Source of the DNA: Kuschelorhynchus macadamiae
Lineage: Eukaryota > Arthropoda > Insecta > Coleoptera > Curculionidae
Direction of reading: 5' to 3'
Assembly: GCA_030620095.1 (NCBI GenBank)
Contig: JAUTXW010000206.1
Span: 343,501-407,500, forward strand
DNA: 64,000 nt
Both the position numbers and the translations under genes were made by a program. The notes below the pieces were generated by a model. The model had not been told where the DNA came from and ran no database searches. It saw only the letters and a list, made by a program, of their open reading frames with translations. Shown piece after piece: positions 62,691 to 64,000 of this stretch (position 1 is its first letter; each line of letters opens with the position of its first letter).

Positions 62691-64000
62691 TTGCGAAACA
62701 AAATGACGACCTAATAAAATTTTTAAAAAATCAGCCTAAAAATCTTGACATGACGAAGGAAAATGGCGGTATGTGTCAATATAAAAATTACTTATTGAAT
62801 TTATTTTATGCCCAAAAGTCAAGCGTGGCATAGGTAGAAAGAAACTTATAAAATATTGGTAGGAATCCAATATGATGGAACAAATAAAATAAAGACAGTA
62901 TATGTAACACATATATACTGTGACTATGTACTGAACTAAATTGGGTCACACTTCACTATTCTTAACAAATGGAAAAAAATCATAACGTAGGGAAGTTCCG
63001 GGTAAAGAAATTTACCGATTTTTATTATTATATTTTTAAAGACAAATTGATTGTAGGGTAAGATTTCGAAAATTGCTAAAATATCCCTTTTATGTTAAAA
63101 GATAAATAAAATAATGTTGATAAATTAGTGTGTATGGTAACTTTTATTTAAACGAAACCATTATATTTTTTAACAAGTAGTGATAAAAGAAATTCTCAGT
63201 TTTACTTTATAAGTCGTTTCATATAACCAGAATAAAACAAGCACAAAATAAATATATTTGTAATATAATATATCTTAATATTTCAAATATTATATAAAAT
63301 AGTTTCAGCATTAATGCTATTTATGGGTACATATTATATATACATTCACCTACATAGATTATTGTTTTATAATAATATAATAACATAACCTACTATACTG
63401 TTATTAGCTGTAAAAGCGTAAGTGTTATTTTGTAATTGCTAAAATATTAAATATAGAATAATTTAGATTTTAAGGGAAAAAGTCGATTTTCTTTCTTCCC
63501 TCGTCCTACTAAATATCCAAACCGACATTTTATTACATTTGTGTCAAGGTCCTCTAATAATTATTGACAATGTCAATGTCCTCTAATAATTATTGACTAT
63601 TTTTGTTTTTATTTTGAAAATAATTTTAAATTAGAAACAAAGTAAAAGTGCTCGACATAATGTATCTGGTAATATTCTAGTGCTCTACCATTACCTTCTT
63701 CACATGCATATAATTTTTCGAATGTTTTGCAAATATGTTGCGTAAAGGGATGATAATATTCATTCTTGTCTCTTTACAGAGAGATTGGATATGCACACAT
63801 TATTTTATAGATTTTCTGATGAATAGATCTTTGATAATACTATACATTGATGACCTGCCTTGAACCAAAATGCCAGACGTCATAGACAATAAAACCTTAA
63901 TATTTGCATATCTAATAGACCAAAATGATTATTGGTTGTAAAATATTTTTGCTTGTATAATAGCAATAGGATGTTGGAAAATTTGCCACATATTATGCCT
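62691..64000. other. AT-rich flank, no gene recognised
   Basis: No usable ORF. A small direct repeat (gtcctctaataattattgac at about 63,549 and 63,579) and a further trace of the 'aaaatggcgg' family near 62,758 are visible. Confidence 0.4.

Overview
This is AT-rich, intron-containing eukaryotic DNA, most likely from an insect or other arthropod. It has no bacterial-type operons. Its flanks are full of decayed transposons: Tc1/mariner-like, hAT-like, a non-LTR reverse transcriptase, a Penelope-type GIY-YIG protein and a gag/protease-like retroelement. No intact host gene was recognised.

The centre (12,142-52,152) is a nest of virus-like Polinton/Maverick (adintovirus-type) elements whose edges can be read to the base. 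The OUTER element starts with AGTAGT, has terminal inverted repeats (TIRs) of about 150 bp and is flanked by the 6-bp target duplication gacgac. It is old and broken. It carries a RING protein, a Cys-rich acidic protein, protein-primed DNA polymerase B (PolB) with introns, a BIR (IAP-like) protein and several small genes, then the integrase-to-capsid block. A 4.3-kb unidentified insertion splits its protease.

The INNER element (12,931-29,189, 16,259 bp) also starts with AGTAGT, has nearly identical 1.23-kb TIRs and is flanked by the duplication attgaa. It sits inside the outer element's copy of the acidic Cys-rich gene, a gene the inner element also carries. Its order is: three small genes (one predicted secreted); integrase, a conserved Maverick protein and the packaging ATPase on the minus strand; then PLA2-domain protein, pX-like protein, adenain-type protease, penton-like minor capsid, a small protein, the double-jelly-roll major capsid and a conserved LDVQGF-type protein on the plus strand. 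After these come an unknown ORF, a nucleotidyltransferase-like ORF, a spliced acidic gene, the acidic Cys-rich gene and a small gene. It has integration, packaging and virion genes but no DNA polymerase.

The shared block runs in the same order in both elements. The genes outside it appear circularly permuted: the acidic gene lies left of the block in the outer element and right of it in the inner one, and the small SVSFNE/SVHFNE gene moves from beside the integrase to beside the right TIR.

The inner element has almost undiverged TIRs, yet its virion genes are interrupted. There is an in-frame TAG at capsid codon 21, an ATA where the homologous small gene has ATG, and two frame changes located exactly on canonical -1 slippery heptamers linking the pX parts and the protease. 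Either the copy was already defective when it moved, or some of these are recoding signals. The TIRs also carry Pol III-like A and B boxes followed by a T run.

The right flank (53-64 kb) holds the Penelope remnant, tRNA-like sequences and large direct and inverted repeat arrays.
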